Shown here: positions 7,582-15,968 of the stretch, in pieces
Layout of the letters: each line of letters opens with the position of its first letter
Position numbering within the stretch: the first letter of the stretch is position 1
From: Elusimicrobiota bacterium
GTDB taxonomy: Bacteria; Elusimicrobiota; Elusimicrobia; UBA1565; UBA9628
DNA: 56,978 nucleotides
Assembly: GCA_027452025.1 (NCBI GenBank)
Contig: DAIDHI010000013.1
Location: 1 to 56,978, forward strand
Direction: 5' to 3'
Made by a program: the position numbers and the translations under genes
The notes under the pieces: model-generated
Database searches by the model: none
Told to the model about the DNA's origin: nothing
The model's input: only the letters and a program-made list of their open reading frames with translations

Positions 7582-8541
7582 ATGAACGAAGACGACATCC
7601 TATCCTTGCCAAACATCGAGACCATGGTCATTCCGGCCAAGGCGGAAGCCAAGCCAGAGGCTGCACCCTGGGCCGCAACATCGGCTGCTGCCCCGCAGGC
7701 CGCATCAAGCCCCGCAGCGCGATCTGACGATTTTACGGCGGCAGAAGGATCATCCGGGGTATGTGCCGAGGCACCGGCGGCGGCTGAGCCATCCCCTGTC
7801 GGGGCGCAGGGCACCCCCGCAGTGTCAATCGGGGCGGAGCCGATCAAGCTCAACGGCCGCGAGCACCCGTGGAAGCCGAGAACGCAGGCCCAGCGCGCGG
7901 AGTTCGCTGCTCTCTGGCGCGACCTGTCCGTGCCGGTCCCGGCGATCGCCCGGCGCTACCGCTGCGGTGAGCGCACGGTCCAGATGTGGCGCGCCGAGTT
8001 CGGCCTGCCCGGCCGGGACGAACTCGCTCGCGCCCGAGACGTGGCCAGCAGCAGGAAACCTTCCCTGGTCCTGGAGCCGAAGCCGTCATCGCCAGCTTCG
8101 ACCGCCATGGGCCCGGCGCCCGGGTCAGGAGCAGCACGCCCCGCTGATCCGCTCGAAGTGCCGGAGATCGCCGCGTTGCTGGTCGAGATCGGCGACGAGG
8201 CGAGGCGCATGACCCCGACCTCTGATCTGCGACCACTGAGGCGGAAGTTCCAGAAGCTGGCGGCATTGACCACGGCCTCGGCGCCGCATAACTGGGCGTC
8301 GCTCCACGCGCTGGCCCAGGAACAAGGCCGGGCCCTGGTCTGGGCCGAGCACTGCGAGGCCAAGCTACCCAAGCCCGAGGTCGACCAGGCCCAGCTTCGC
8401 AAGGATGCTGCACTCCAGATGATGCACGAGCTTCGCTCTGTGCTTCCGCCCGAAGAGCAAGCTCTCCTGGCCCGGGTCGTCAAGCACGGCGCCGACCTGC
8501 TCATGGCGCGCGGTCGAGGCGCGAGCGGACCCGTATCGTAG
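7582..8541 (+). CDS. putative helix-turn-helix protein, unknown function
   Basis: A 319-residue protein if started at ATG 7582; the frame is open to GTG 7498, but that would be read through the terminator hairpin. The first 100 residues are Ala/Pro-rich and probably disordered. Residues in AEFAALWRDLSVPVPAIARR and YRCGERTVQMWRAEFGLPGR form a homeodomain-like helix-turn-helix of the kind found in small terminase or resolvase-like DNA-binding proteins. The C-terminal part is helical (FQKLAALTTASAPHNWASLH). It faces the tyrosine recombinase gene convergently across an inverted repeat. It may be an island regulator; function unknown. Confidence 0.5.
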   Translation: MNEDDILSLPNIETMVIPAKAEAKPEAAPWAATSAAAPQAASSPAARSDDFTAAEGSSGVCAEAPAAAEPSPVGAQGTPAVSIGAEPIKLNGREHPWKPRTQAQRAEFAALWRDLSVPVPAIARRYRCGERTVQMWRAEFGLPGRDELARARDVASSRKPSLVLEPKPSSPASTAMGPAPGSGAARPADPLEVPEIAALLVEIGDEARRMTPTSDLRPLRRKFQKLAALTTASAPHNWASLHALAQEQGRALVWAEHCEAKLPKPEVDQAQLRKDAALQMMHELRSVLPPEEQALLARVVKHGADLLMARGRGASGPVS

Positions 8542-8561
8542 CTCACGGTCCGCCGTTATTT

Positions 8562-8593
8562 ATGTGTATGGTAATGCGCCTTTCCATACACAT
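8562..8593. repeat. perfect 10-bp inverted repeat at end of recombinase gene
   Basis: ATGTGTATGG and CCATACACAT flank a 12-base spacer, 7 bp from the stop codon of the tyrosine recombinase and 21 bp from the end of the convergent HTH gene. It can act as a shared hairpin terminator, although no T-run follows. The geometry of two arms around a short spacer also resembles the core site of Xer-type recombinases. Confidence 0.6.
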
Positions 8594-8599
8594 CCCGAC

Positions 8600-9532
8600 C
8601 TACAGGTTCGCGGCCACGGCCCGCGCCACTTGGCCAGCCAGGTCCTGCCTGCTGTCATCGTAGACCATCACGGTTCGGAGGTCTCGGTGGCGACTGAACC
8701 GTCCAACCTTCCGCAGGTCGCCGCCCATTAGGTCCAAGGCCTCGGTGATGGCCGCATGGCGGACGCCGTGGGGACGCCCGAGGCCAAGACCTCGGACCAG
8801 CCGATAGACGCTCGTGCCGGTCAGCCGCCCGCCCTTGCGGGCGCGATCGCGGTTTGTGAACAGCGGCCCCGGTGCTGCTCCGCGCGCGGCAAGCCAGGCC
8901 TTGAGCGCGGTCTTGGTTTCGTCCGGCAGCGTGAGCGCAACGCGCGCCGTTCGCCCCTTACCCAGGACCGACAGGGTCCCGACCGCCAAGTCGACGTGCG
9001 CCAGATCGAGCGACACGATCTCGCCGCGTCGCAGGCCCAGATCGTGAAGCAGCCGCAGGATTGCGCGGTCACGGCTGGCCTTCGCGTCACCACGCTGCTC
9101 CAGCGCGTGCAGGACCCTCTTCAAGGCTCCCCGCGTCGGCCCGCGAAGATCGCGATCCTGATCGGCCTTCACGTTTGCGATCTCCAGCGCCCAAGGGACG
9201 AGGCCGAGTGTCCGCGCCAGCTTCACCAGGGCTCTAAGCGCCGCGAGCCTCCTGTTGGTCGTGGCCGCCTTCAAGCCGCGCTCGACCATGGCGTTTCGAT
9301 AGTCGAGGGCCGTCGCGTTCGCATCGCCCGACAGAAACGACAGCAGGCGGCGAGCCGCCTCGTCGACATGCGGCACCTTCATAAAGCCCGCGAAGTCCTC
9401 CAGGTCCTTGGCGTATGCCCGCGTCGTCGCCGGGGTTCGCCCGCCGAGAAACGACCGCACAAGTTCCGAGGCTCGATCGGACCTCATCGGTGAACCCGGA
9501 GTGACGACCATCGACTTATTGGGCTTGCTCAT
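8600..9532 (-). CDS. XerC/D-like tyrosine recombinase
   Basis: A 310-residue recombinase started at ATG 9532, which has AGGAGG 8 nt upstream; the open frame further upstream is a shadow of the neighbouring gene. An N-terminal SAM-like core-binding domain (residues about 20-120) precedes the catalytic domain. Catalytic residues are visible as R168 in LGLRRGEI, K192 in GKGRTA, H255 and R258 in HGVRH, H282 in FSRHRD and Y291 in MVYDD. It lacks the N-terminal arm-binding domain of phage lambda-type integrases, so it is Xer-like in size. Its 5' end overlaps the zinc-ribbon gene by 17 bp. An inverted repeat at its 3' end may be its site. Confidence 0.85.
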   Translation of the reverse strand: MSKPNKSMVVTPGSPMRSDRASELVRSFLGGRTPATTRAYAKDLEDFAGFMKVPHVDEAARRLLSFLSGDANATALDYRNAMVERGLKAATTNRRLAALRALVKLARTLGLVPWALEIANVKADQDRDLRGPTRGALKRVLHALEQRGDAKASRDRAILRLLHDLGLRRGEIVSLDLAHVDLAVGTLSVLGKGRTARVALTLPDETKTALKAWLAARGAAPGPLFTNRDRARKGGRLTGTSVYRLVRGLGLGRPHGVRHAAITEALDLMGGDLRKVGRFSRHRDLRTVMVYDDSRQDLAGQVARAVAANL

Positions 9533-10046
9533 TGCGAGCCTCCTCGATCTTGTCGAACAGAATCCTCGCGATGTCGTGCACGTTCGCCTCTTCGAGCAAC
9601 CGAGCGGCGAAGCAGGTGACGCTTTCCGTGTCCCAGGAGAGCCGCTTGGCGATCTCGGCCGCGCTGAGGCCGACGGCGAGGTCAAGCCGCTCGTTGGCCA
9701 GGAACTCGTGCAGTGCCTGTCCGTCGAGCGCGGCCACGTCGTCGGGGTTCCAGCCCCGGGCGAGCAAGGTGCGCCTCGCGCCGTCGAACGCCTTGGCCTC
9801 GGCCCTGACGCCACAAGACTCGCACAAGCTGTCGTTGCCCTCGGCATCGTAGTAGATACGGCCCTCCCGACCATCGGCACCGCCGACGCCCGCGTCGTTG
9901 TTGCACAAGTCACAGCAAACGTCCGGGAAGCTCACGTCCTCTGGCGGGTTGACACCGTCGGCGATTACAATATGCCCCCGACCGTCCCCCGGCCTGAAGA
10001 CCTTGAGCCAGGCGCTCCTGGTGAACCACCCTGAGCGCAGGCTCAT
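9516..10046 (-). CDS. zinc-ribbon protein of unknown function
   Basis: A 176-residue protein. Two cysteine pairs, CCDLC and CESCG, separated by about 30 residues, predict a zinc ribbon in the first half. The second half is helical and contains LSAAEIAKRLSWDTESVTCF, which looks like a helix-turn-helix. The gene overlaps the start of the recombinase (17 bp) and the end of the preceding 57-aa gene (4 bp), so the three are translationally coupled. It may help control or direct the recombinase; that is inference from position only. Confidence 0.6.
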   Translation of the reverse strand: MSLRSGWFTRSAWLKVFRPGDGRGHIVIADGVNPPEDVSFPDVCCDLCNNDAGVGGADGREGRIYYDAEGNDSLCESCGVRAEAKAFDGARRTLLARGWNPDDVAALDGQALHEFLANERLDLAVGLSAAEIAKRLSWDTESVTCFAARLLEEANVHDIARILFDKIEEARNEQAQ

Positions 10047-10216
10047 GACAGCCTCCGCGTCGAGTTGAGCCAGATTCGCGCGATCTCGACCAAGGCCGAG
10101 ACCAGGGCCCGATCGCGCGGCGCCACGTTCTCAACCCGGATCGAGACCGGCGATCTCCGCTCCGGCCCCGGTGTGGTCAATATCCACAGCCATTCGTTGA
10201 CGACTATCCGTTTCAT
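10043..10216 (-). CDS. small hypothetical protein, 57 aa
   Basis: A 57-residue protein starting MKRIVVNEWLWILTTPG. ATG 10216 is preceded by GGGAGGG, a strong Shine-Dalgarno, so the longer upstream frame to 10498 is not used. Its stop overlaps the start of the zinc-ribbon gene by 4 bp. No domain recognised; the short beta-rich N terminus and helical C terminus (RALVSALVEIARIWL) are all that can be seen. Confidence 0.5.
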   Translation of the reverse strand: MKRIVVNEWLWILTTPGPERRSPVSIRVENVAPRDRALVSALVEIARIWLNSTRRLS

Positions 10217-10289
10217 GTGCCCTCCCTTAGCAGCGTCGACGAGGGCTCTCCCGCTGCAAGCGGGCTCAAATCCGAGAGAGCCATTTCTA

Positions 10290-10649
10290 TCAACGATCAT
10301 GCGGCCTCCGGCGAAAGTGACGGAAAAAGCTCCGGGGGGCCTCCCCCGGCCAGACACTACCCGCCGAGAGAAATTCCAGGAATTTTTTACCCAATGCTGG
10401 CCGCCCCACGATTTTTTCCTGGAAACAATTCTTCCTACTACGCCGAAGCAGCCTATGAATGGCCGGGCCACCGATCCGGCGGGTTCGGCCACCATCAAGC
10501 TCGATTAGGATCGCGGCGCAGGCAAGCGCAGCTTGGCGGAGAAACTCTAGGTCGTAGGGGTCGCAGCCTCGCTGCTCCGCCCACGATGCCGCTTCAGACC
10601 AACATTCCCAACCGCGAAGAAAGCGCTCACGTTCGTCATCGTCGGGCAT
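10290..10649 (-). CDS. hypothetical protein, 119 aa
   Basis: A 119-residue protein with an acidic helical N terminus (MPDDDERERFLRGWECW) and a very basic C terminus. ATG 10649 has GGGAGG upstream and overlaps the stop of the 157-aa gene by one base, so the two are coupled. The last 40 residues are arginine-rich and could be non-native. No family recognised. Confidence 0.5.
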   Translation of the reverse strand: MPDDDERERFLRGWECWSEAASWAEQRGCDPYDLEFLRQAALACAAILIELDGGRTRRIGGPAIHRLLRRSRKNCFQEKIVGRPALGKKFLEFLSAGSVWPGEAPRSFFRHFRRRPHDR

Positions 10650-11122
10650 TAGAGGGACCTCCCCGTTGGCAGGAAGAGTCTGGCGGCTTCCCTCGATAAG
10701 GCCTGGCGCCAGAAATCGGCCTCGATCGCCTGGATCATGTCGCGGAGCTTGCCTATCGGGTATGTATCAGCGAGTGATTCCGGGGTCTTGATGATCTGCT
10801 CGGGGACGCGGCCAAACGAATGGACAACCGCCGCGCGACGGATGACACCACGCGCGTCGAGGAAGAGGTCCCAGCCTATTTGCCAGCGCCACCAGTGCTG
10901 GAAGCACCATTGACCCTCACAAGTCTGGGGGAAGGTCTTGGCCCACGCGAAGAGGCGCCGGGCCATGTCCAAGCGCTCGGCCCCACGCGCGGCCTCATCC
11001 TTGGCCAGAGCTTCGGCGCTGGCAGCCTCCCGAACGCGGCGGAGGACCGCCCGGCGGTTGGCGATTCGCTCCTGATAGCTGACCAGCTTGACCAGAGTCT
11101 TGGCCAGGCGCTCGGCGATCAT
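10649..11122 (-). CDS. hypothetical helical protein, 157 aa
   Basis: A 157-residue protein. The first 70 residues form a long charged helix likely to be a coiled coil (LVKLVSYQERIANRRAVLRR). The middle is tryptophan-rich (WCFQHWWRWQIGWDLF), and a short basic tail follows. The start has CGGAGGG at good distance. It is the first gene of a minus-strand run of small genes leading to the tyrosine recombinase. I recognise no family. Confidence 0.5.
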   Translation of the reverse strand: MIAERLAKTLVKLVSYQERIANRRAVLRRVREAASAEALAKDEAARGAERLDMARRLFAWAKTFPQTCEGQWCFQHWWRWQIGWDLFLDARGVIRRAAVVHSFGRVPEQIIKTPESLADTYPIGKLRDMIQAIEADFWRQALSREAARLFLPTGRSL

Positions 11123-11562
11123 TCACCCTCCGGGCCAAGCTCACGGTATCGTCGCTGCTGAACCTCCCCTCCTCGTCCACGCATCGGGTGCCTCCTCCGG
11201 CCTCGCCGGAAATGAAAAATCCGTCGCCAGCCATAGAGGCCAGCGGCGGATTAGGCACCGGCCCCTTTAGGTCGCGGTTTCGGTCGCGGCCAAGCAGGAA
11301 CAACAAAGTCTCACCGGAGCGGATCAGGCTGCGTCGCCTGCCGCTCGAACTGCATTACGTCGATCAAAGAGCTTGCGATAAAGTCGAGCCCCGATCCGAT
11401 CTGGATCAGGGCTCCCGCGTCGGGCCTACGCCCAACAGAATGAGTATAGCCGGATTCCCTCGGATTTCAAGACCCAGTCTGGTCGCAGAGGCTTTGCCAG
11501 ACACTATCTGACCCTGTTTTGGGCCGCATCGTGCCCGTCCCGAGAACCAATCTTCTCCGCCC
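11123..11562. other. intergenic region with one strong inverted repeat
   Basis: 440 bp without a supported gene between two minus-strand operons. The only structure I see is the hairpin at 11386-11414. Short open frames here have no Shine-Dalgarno or domain support. Confidence 0.5.
11386..11414. repeat. 12-bp inverted repeat with one mismatch
   Basis: GAGCCCCGATCC and GGATCAGGGCTC flank the loop GATCT. It lies about 150 bp downstream of the GYF-domain gene on the minus strand. A weak GACTTTATC follows on that strand, so it may be a terminator for the exported-protein operon, or an operator. Confidence 0.45.
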
Positions 11563-12792
11563 TCAACTCTTTGTCCAGGGGCATCCTATGCCACGCGCCG
11601 GACCCAGGGTTGATAACACCGCTCTGAACTTCAATCGAATGTCGGCGGAGAGACTATTGAGTTCGGACTGTAGTGCCTTATCGTCAAACATGAAGACGGC
11701 CTCGGGGTCAACCGTAACCACACCAGTGTCCGAGAGGTGACTCATCAAAGGATGTCTTTGATCAAAAGGAACATAAATTCCGTTGTTGCTCATTCCCGCA
11801 GCAATTACCTTGAGCGAAGGATAGTAAGCGATTTCTCCGAACTGGTTCTTGATAGGAGCAATCCCCTGAACCTCCGCGATGAGCACAATCTCGCGTCTTA
11901 ACGGAAGAGGCATGTTTGCCTGGACCACGGCGATGTTCAGCGGGTTGGCGTCAGATACCTGATCCGGCCAATACACCATGAATTCCCGCCGAGCGCCATC
12001 TTCAACCCACGAGTTAGGCATGATATGTGCCGGTGGTGTTGCCCCCAAAGAAATTGTGCAGTCGCTTGAATCGGTATCATCATGATCATGGAATCCTGGA
12101 GCAGCGACGATCCCCGACGGGGGCACTGGGGTGTCCGGGCTCGGCCGAAAATTCAGCCCTTGGGGCAAGAAGCTCTGATCGGAGTTCGGAACAGCGCCCG
12201 TGAGGGCCCGGAGCAATCGCAGGAACTCCTCCTGTCCAATTTCTCCGGAAATAGTCCGATAACCCAGTGCATCATTGCCGCCCAAACCCGAAACTGATTC
12301 TGTCCGCGCGCTCTTAGAACGCACTTCTCTTGCTTTCATCCGTTGGCGTGAAGGATGAGTCGCCGCTGATGACGGAATCGACGCCGGGGTAGTCTGCGAT
12401 ATCGACGGCGGGGATGACACGGAGGAGACCTGCGCTGTCGAGGAATTGCCGATCCAGCCCCGCATGACAGCAAATGTGAGCAGTGCCGGGACCCCGAGCA
12501 CGGCGAGTGCTATTCGACTTTCCCTCAGCCAACCCAAGCGAGAGGATGGAGCCGCCACAGGTAGCACCTTCGGGGGTGGTGGTTTGATTGGCAGCGGCGG
12601 TGGAACGGAGGGGCGCACGAACAGCGACCTCAGTTGATCATGCAGTTTCGCCGCCTTCCATGCGCTCGCGTCTGTCGCCGTCTCGGGCGCGACCATGCTC
12701 TCGGCCGAGAAGCCCGGCAGCTTCTTTAGATCGGCGATCTCAAAAGGCCCGCGAGCATCGCGGCCGTCCGGGTTGAGAACCCAATAACGCAT
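11563..12792 (-). CDS. GYF_2-like domain membrane-anchored protein
   Basis: A 409-residue protein. Residues 1-50 (RYWVLNPDGRDARGPFEIADL) match the GYF_2 pattern, a cytoplasmic peptide-binding module. A proline-rich linker (PSVPPPLPIKPPPPK) follows, and then one membrane helix near residues 95-112 (LAVLGVPALLTFAVMRGW). The remainder, about 290 residues, would be outside the cytoplasm and has no recognised domain. It follows the LPP20/PEGA gene by 5 bp and ends the operon. The topology suggests a link between a cytoplasmic partner and the exported PEGA protein. Confidence 0.6.
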   Translation of the reverse strand: MRYWVLNPDGRDARGPFEIADLKKLPGFSAESMVAPETATDASAWKAAKLHDQLRSLFVRPSVPPPLPIKPPPPKVLPVAAPSSRLGWLRESRIALAVLGVPALLTFAVMRGWIGNSSTAQVSSVSSPPSISQTTPASIPSSAATHPSRQRMKAREVRSKSARTESVSGLGGNDALGYRTISGEIGQEEFLRLLRALTGAVPNSDQSFLPQGLNFRPSPDTPVPPSGIVAAPGFHDHDDTDSSDCTISLGATPPAHIMPNSWVEDGARREFMVYWPDQVSDANPLNIAVVQANMPLPLRREIVLIAEVQGIAPIKNQFGEIAYYPSLKVIAAGMSNNGIYVPFDQRHPLMSHLSDTGVVTVDPEAVFMFDDKALQSELNSLSADIRLKFRAVLSTLGPARGIGCPWTKS

Positions 12793-12797
12793 CGATC

Positions 12798-14960
12798 TCA
12801 GGGCCTCCTCGCCGCCGCGACAGGCTCATCCAAAACTCCGGCGGAGCCATCGACCTGGGCCCCGCGATTGGGGCATCGTAACTCGTCATCGTTGTCGCCT
12901 GGCGCGAAGGCACAGCCAACCGCCTTCGCTGAACGCGCAAGGATGCGGAAGGGAAGAGCGATCAAGTCGCCGCCTGTCGGATAGAGGCCGAGGGTAATTA
13001 CCTCCGATGTTCCCCAGGTGAGTCCGCAGGTGAGGTAATCGGGATCACCGCTTGAACAGGCTGGAACATCGTGCCCGAACTTTGAGGTCCATGGCATGAT
13101 GCTTCCCGCCTGCCCATGGCACTCTTTGATCCGTGCACCTGCGTCTTCGTCCCGGTCGAGCGTGATCGCCAACCTTTTGACTTCGCCCGCGCGGACCCTG
13201 ACGGTCCTGTTCACGGTTCGATACGACCCGGCCCTGACCTTGATTCGGTGTTTCCCTGCAAGCAGGGAAATGGCGAACGTTTGCTGCGCGTTAATCCGAT
13301 CAACGCTCGCAAGCAAGCGATCCTCAAGCGATTTCATCATCGCGTCATCGGTGAGATGAGCGGGAGGCGCCTCGTTTCTTGGCGTGGCGGTAGTGGACGG
13401 AAGACAAGTCGTCTCGTGGTCAAGGTAGACCTCGGCATCGGCTGGAGCGACCGACAGATATAGCGATCCCCGTTGATCCGCGATCGGCGCAGTCACGGAC
13501 ACCACTTCATGCGCTCGAACGCGGGCGGTTCCTTGCCAGGAGCCACGCCCCGGGATTACGGCATCGATGCGCCGGAGACCCGCACGAACGTCGTCGACCT
13601 TCAGGAAGTTGGGTGCCATGGTCTTGCCGACATCGACGCCATCGATCAAGATAGTCGCGCCGGGCGGATCGGAGACGACGAACATCGCTCCGGGCTCCTC
13701 GGTCAAAGCCACATCCTTTGTCGTGGTTTCCCGATGCTTCACGGTGACCTCGACCTTGGCCTCTTCGTAGTCCTTGTGTTGGAGCACCAGTGTATACGTC
13801 CCCACCCGGACTCCGCGAAGATGCAGCGGGGTCGTGCCCCGACTGCGACCGTCGATGACAACGTCCTCCCCGCTGGGCGTGCTCCTTACTTCCAGGTCCC
13901 CGGTTTTGGGGAGGAGTTCCGCCTCTACCGGCGTCTTCTCGTCCTCGACTACGCGGATTCGGCGCTGATAAGGCTCGTAGCCATCGAGCACGAGCGTTAT
14001 CGACCGATAACCAACGGGGACATCACGGAGATCGACCGGGGTGCGGCCACGATCCTCGCCGTCAACGAAGATGCGGGCGCCACTCGGTTTGCTGTCTACG
14101 CTGATCGAGCCATAGAGCGGGGTCGCCTTGGGCCGTGGCTCCAGCATCTCGAAGGTGCTGTCAATCGGCGCGCTGATCGAAAGCCATTGAGGCTCTATGG
14201 CATCTACATCGAAGGCAGCGTCGAACACCCCGATCTCTTCTCGGGTGTCCAGGCGCTCAATTCTCATGCTCACGATGATCTCCGGCCCGACCACGCGATA
14301 GACCCCGGTCACGATCGTCTTGGCGCGGGATGGATCGACTGGACTGATTCCAGCTTTGATGAGGCCGTCTGCGAGGTCGTGCGCCAGGATGTGGCTCATC
14401 GTGTAGGCCCGCTCGGTCGCAGCTTCCTTGAAGCCTCCGACAGCGACGGCGCTCAGGCCTCGTTGATCAATTTCCTGAGCCGCCCGCTTCGCAAGGCCAT
14501 CGATCGCCGCTCGATAGCGGGTCCACGCAGAGTCTTCTCGATGACGTTCTTGATCAAGGGCTTGGCGCGGATAGCGGACCAGGACGTGGACCCTGTATCC
14601 CTTCGCGAGGAAGAGTGGGAAATGGCCGTGGATGACTTCCGTCCAGGGCTGACCGATCGGCTCCGCGTCCCGAATCTGTGCCCGGGCGCTGCTGCGGGTC
14701 TCGGCTAAGAGATCGTTGTTCTGCGTGCTCTGCGAGTCAATGGTCATTGCCGTGACGGTGATCCGAATTTGAGCCGCGAGCTTGCCGAGAGCATCCGACA
14801 TTGCCAGACGCTCGGCCTCGTCCTTAGTCTTGGCAGAGGCGGCACCGACGGCATAGATGAAGCGCGTATCGGGAGATGGGGTGCGATTGATCCAGGCCGG
14901 GGGCTTGGCGGCGCCGAGGACGCTGGCGCTGAGGAGAGTGGCCACCGCTAAGATGGTCAC
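12798..14960 (-). CDS. LPP20-like exported protein with PEGA repeats
   Basis: A 720-residue exported protein with a short signal peptide (TILAVATLLSASVLGA). The next 130 residues resemble the LPP20 fold (PPAWINRTPSPDTRFIYAVG, with LAMSDALGKLAAQI). From about residue 285 there are three or four PEGA domains, each showing the pattern S-x-PSGA-x-I-x-VDG-x-x-x-G-x-TP followed by HxI/YxG. The PEGA module is an envelope beta-sandwich common in surface-associated proteins. The C terminus is a cysteine-containing domain I do not recognise. The start overlaps the stop of the TRL-like lipoprotein gene (ATGA). Unusual cargo for a defence island; it may remodel the cell surface. Confidence 0.7.
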   Translation of the reverse strand: MTILAVATLLSASVLGAAKPPAWINRTPSPDTRFIYAVGAASAKTKDEAERLAMSDALGKLAAQIRITVTAMTIDSQSTQNNDLLAETRSSARAQIRDAEPIGQPWTEVIHGHFPLFLAKGYRVHVLVRYPRQALDQERHREDSAWTRYRAAIDGLAKRAAQEIDQRGLSAVAVGGFKEAATERAYTMSHILAHDLADGLIKAGISPVDPSRAKTIVTGVYRVVGPEIIVSMRIERLDTREEIGVFDAAFDVDAIEPQWLSISAPIDSTFEMLEPRPKATPLYGSISVDSKPSGARIFVDGEDRGRTPVDLRDVPVGYRSITLVLDGYEPYQRRIRVVEDEKTPVEAELLPKTGDLEVRSTPSGEDVVIDGRSRGTTPLHLRGVRVGTYTLVLQHKDYEEAKVEVTVKHRETTTKDVALTEEPGAMFVVSDPPGATILIDGVDVGKTMAPNFLKVDDVRAGLRRIDAVIPGRGSWQGTARVRAHEVVSVTAPIADQRGSLYLSVAPADAEVYLDHETTCLPSTTATPRNEAPPAHLTDDAMMKSLEDRLLASVDRINAQQTFAISLLAGKHRIKVRAGSYRTVNRTVRVRAGEVKRLAITLDRDEDAGARIKECHGQAGSIMPWTSKFGHDVPACSSGDPDYLTCGLTWGTSEVITLGLYPTGGDLIALPFRILARSAKAVGCAFAPGDNDDELRCPNRGAQVDGSAGVLDEPVAAARRP

Positions 14961-15400
14961 TGCCCGCCGAGGACCTTCCTCTCCATATCCTGGAGGCTGT
15001 CCTCCGGCCCATTGCCGGAATTTGTCGCGGGCACTCCTCGGGCGATGACGCGCGGGCTGAACCTCACGGCCGTGCCCGAGACCCTGATCGTCTGCCAGCA
15101 GTAGAGAAAGCCGGTGCCGCGCTCATCATCAACGACGGTGTTGATCAGGGCGTCGGCCCGCGCCTTCTTCACCGCGTTCGCAGTCGCAGCCACGACTGAG
15201 GCCGCGTCTCCGAAGTTGATCGCGCATAGGAACCTGTCCGATGTGGACTCGCCGCTTGCTGGTCCCACAACTTCCATCGCGCCAGGCGCGAAGGTCATGC
15301 TGCTGATGTGTGGCGTGGTCGCGGAGCAGCCGCAGATCGCGGGCAGCAGGGCAAGGAGGGCGGCTGCGACTCTTGAACTGGCGACGCCTGGGTGTTTCAA
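14957..15400 (-). CDS. TRL-like lipoprotein
   Basis: A 147-residue lipoprotein. TTG 15400 is chosen because GGGAGGG precedes it by 6 nt and it leaves a compact signal peptide ending in the lipobox AICGC. The mature part has AINFGDAAS, then AVKKARADALINTVVDDER, which resembles TRL-like small lipoproteins. It is the first gene of a three-gene exported-protein operon and overlaps the next start by 4 bp. A TTGACA -35 and TACCCT -10 with 17-bp spacing lie upstream (15466-15438). The family assignment is from memory of pattern, not search. Confidence 0.6.
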   Translation of the reverse strand: MKHPGVASSRVAAALLALLPAICGCSATTPHISSMTFAPGAMEVVGPASGESTSDRFLCAINFGDAASVVAATANAVKKARADALINTVVDDERGTGFLYCWQTIRVSGTAVRFSPRVIARGVPATNSGNGPEDSLQDMERKVLGGQ

Positions 15401-15437
15401 GGGCGGCCCTCCCGAATAAATCGCTTTCCGCAGTCCC

Positions 15438-15493
15438 AGGGTAACCCCCATCTCGGGATTTGTCAATAAGTAGAGCGTCTTTATAAGACGCTC
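15438..15493. promoter_or_regulatory. divergent promoters with palindromic operator
   Basis: Minus strand: TTGACA (15466-15461), 17-bp spacer, TACCCT (15443-15438), driving the lipoprotein operon. Plus strand: TTGTCA (15460-15465), 16-bp spacer, TATAAG (15482-15487), driving the XRE regulator. The two -35 elements overlap. A perfect palindrome, GAGCGTCTT-TAT-AAGACGCTC (15473-15493), covers the plus-strand -10. The layout predicts autorepression by the adjacent XRE protein. Confidence 0.7.
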
Positions 15494-15542
15494 CTACAGT
15501 CCTTGCCCTCTAGGAGCAACTTCCATACCTTACCCTGGCGGG

Positions 15543-15911
15543 ATGACAAAGGACCCTCTGTCGTCGATCGTCGCAGTAAACATTAGGCGCCGCCGGAAGG
15601 CGCTGAAAATGAGCCTCCCCGCCCTGGCTGAACGAGCCGATCTGAGTGACGATTTTCTCGGGCACCTGGAGCGCGGAGCCAAGAGCCCGTCGCTGGAAAC
15701 TCTGGGGAAACTGGCAAACGGCCTCGGCGTGGGCCCGGAGGACCTGCTGCGAAAGAGCGGCGGCCCGGAGCTTCCGGGCTCAGCCTCTGGGCGCCTCCAG
15801 GCCTACCTGCGGGGCTTGACCGAGTCCCAAAAGGCCGACGTGCTCGCGATCCTGACCAAGCTCAAGCGCGCGGAGCGGGTCCATGCCATGCGCGTAGCCC
15901 TTGGCGCGTAG
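15543..15911 (+). CDS. XRE-family transcriptional regulator
   Basis: A 122-residue protein with an N-terminal Cro/C1-type helix-turn-helix: IRRRRKALKMSLPALAERAD, then LSDDFLGHLERGAKSPSLET and LGKLANGLGV. The C-terminal 40 residues are helical and may dimerise. It is divergent from the TRL/PEGA/GYF operon, and a perfect palindrome overlaps its own -10. It probably represses itself and the divergent operon, perhaps as the island's master repressor. Confidence 0.85.
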   Translation: MTKDPLSSIVAVNIRRRRKALKMSLPALAERADLSDDFLGHLERGAKSPSLETLGKLANGLGVGPEDLLRKSGGPELPGSASGRLQAYLRGLTESQKADVLAILTKLKRAERVHAMRVALGA

Positions 15912-15968
15912 ACGAGTTTCGGGGCGTCTCTCGATCCGACAAGGAGGGGTGTTTGCCCGCCCAGCGCC

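Noticed and set aside
9533-9913. N-terminal extension of the tyrosine recombinase
   Set aside because: Off-frame reading of the zinc-ribbon gene; the recombinase has its own AGGAGG before ATG 9532.
10995-11306. 103-aa minus-strand open frame
   Set aside because: Overlaps the supported 157-aa gene and ends in low-complexity sequence.
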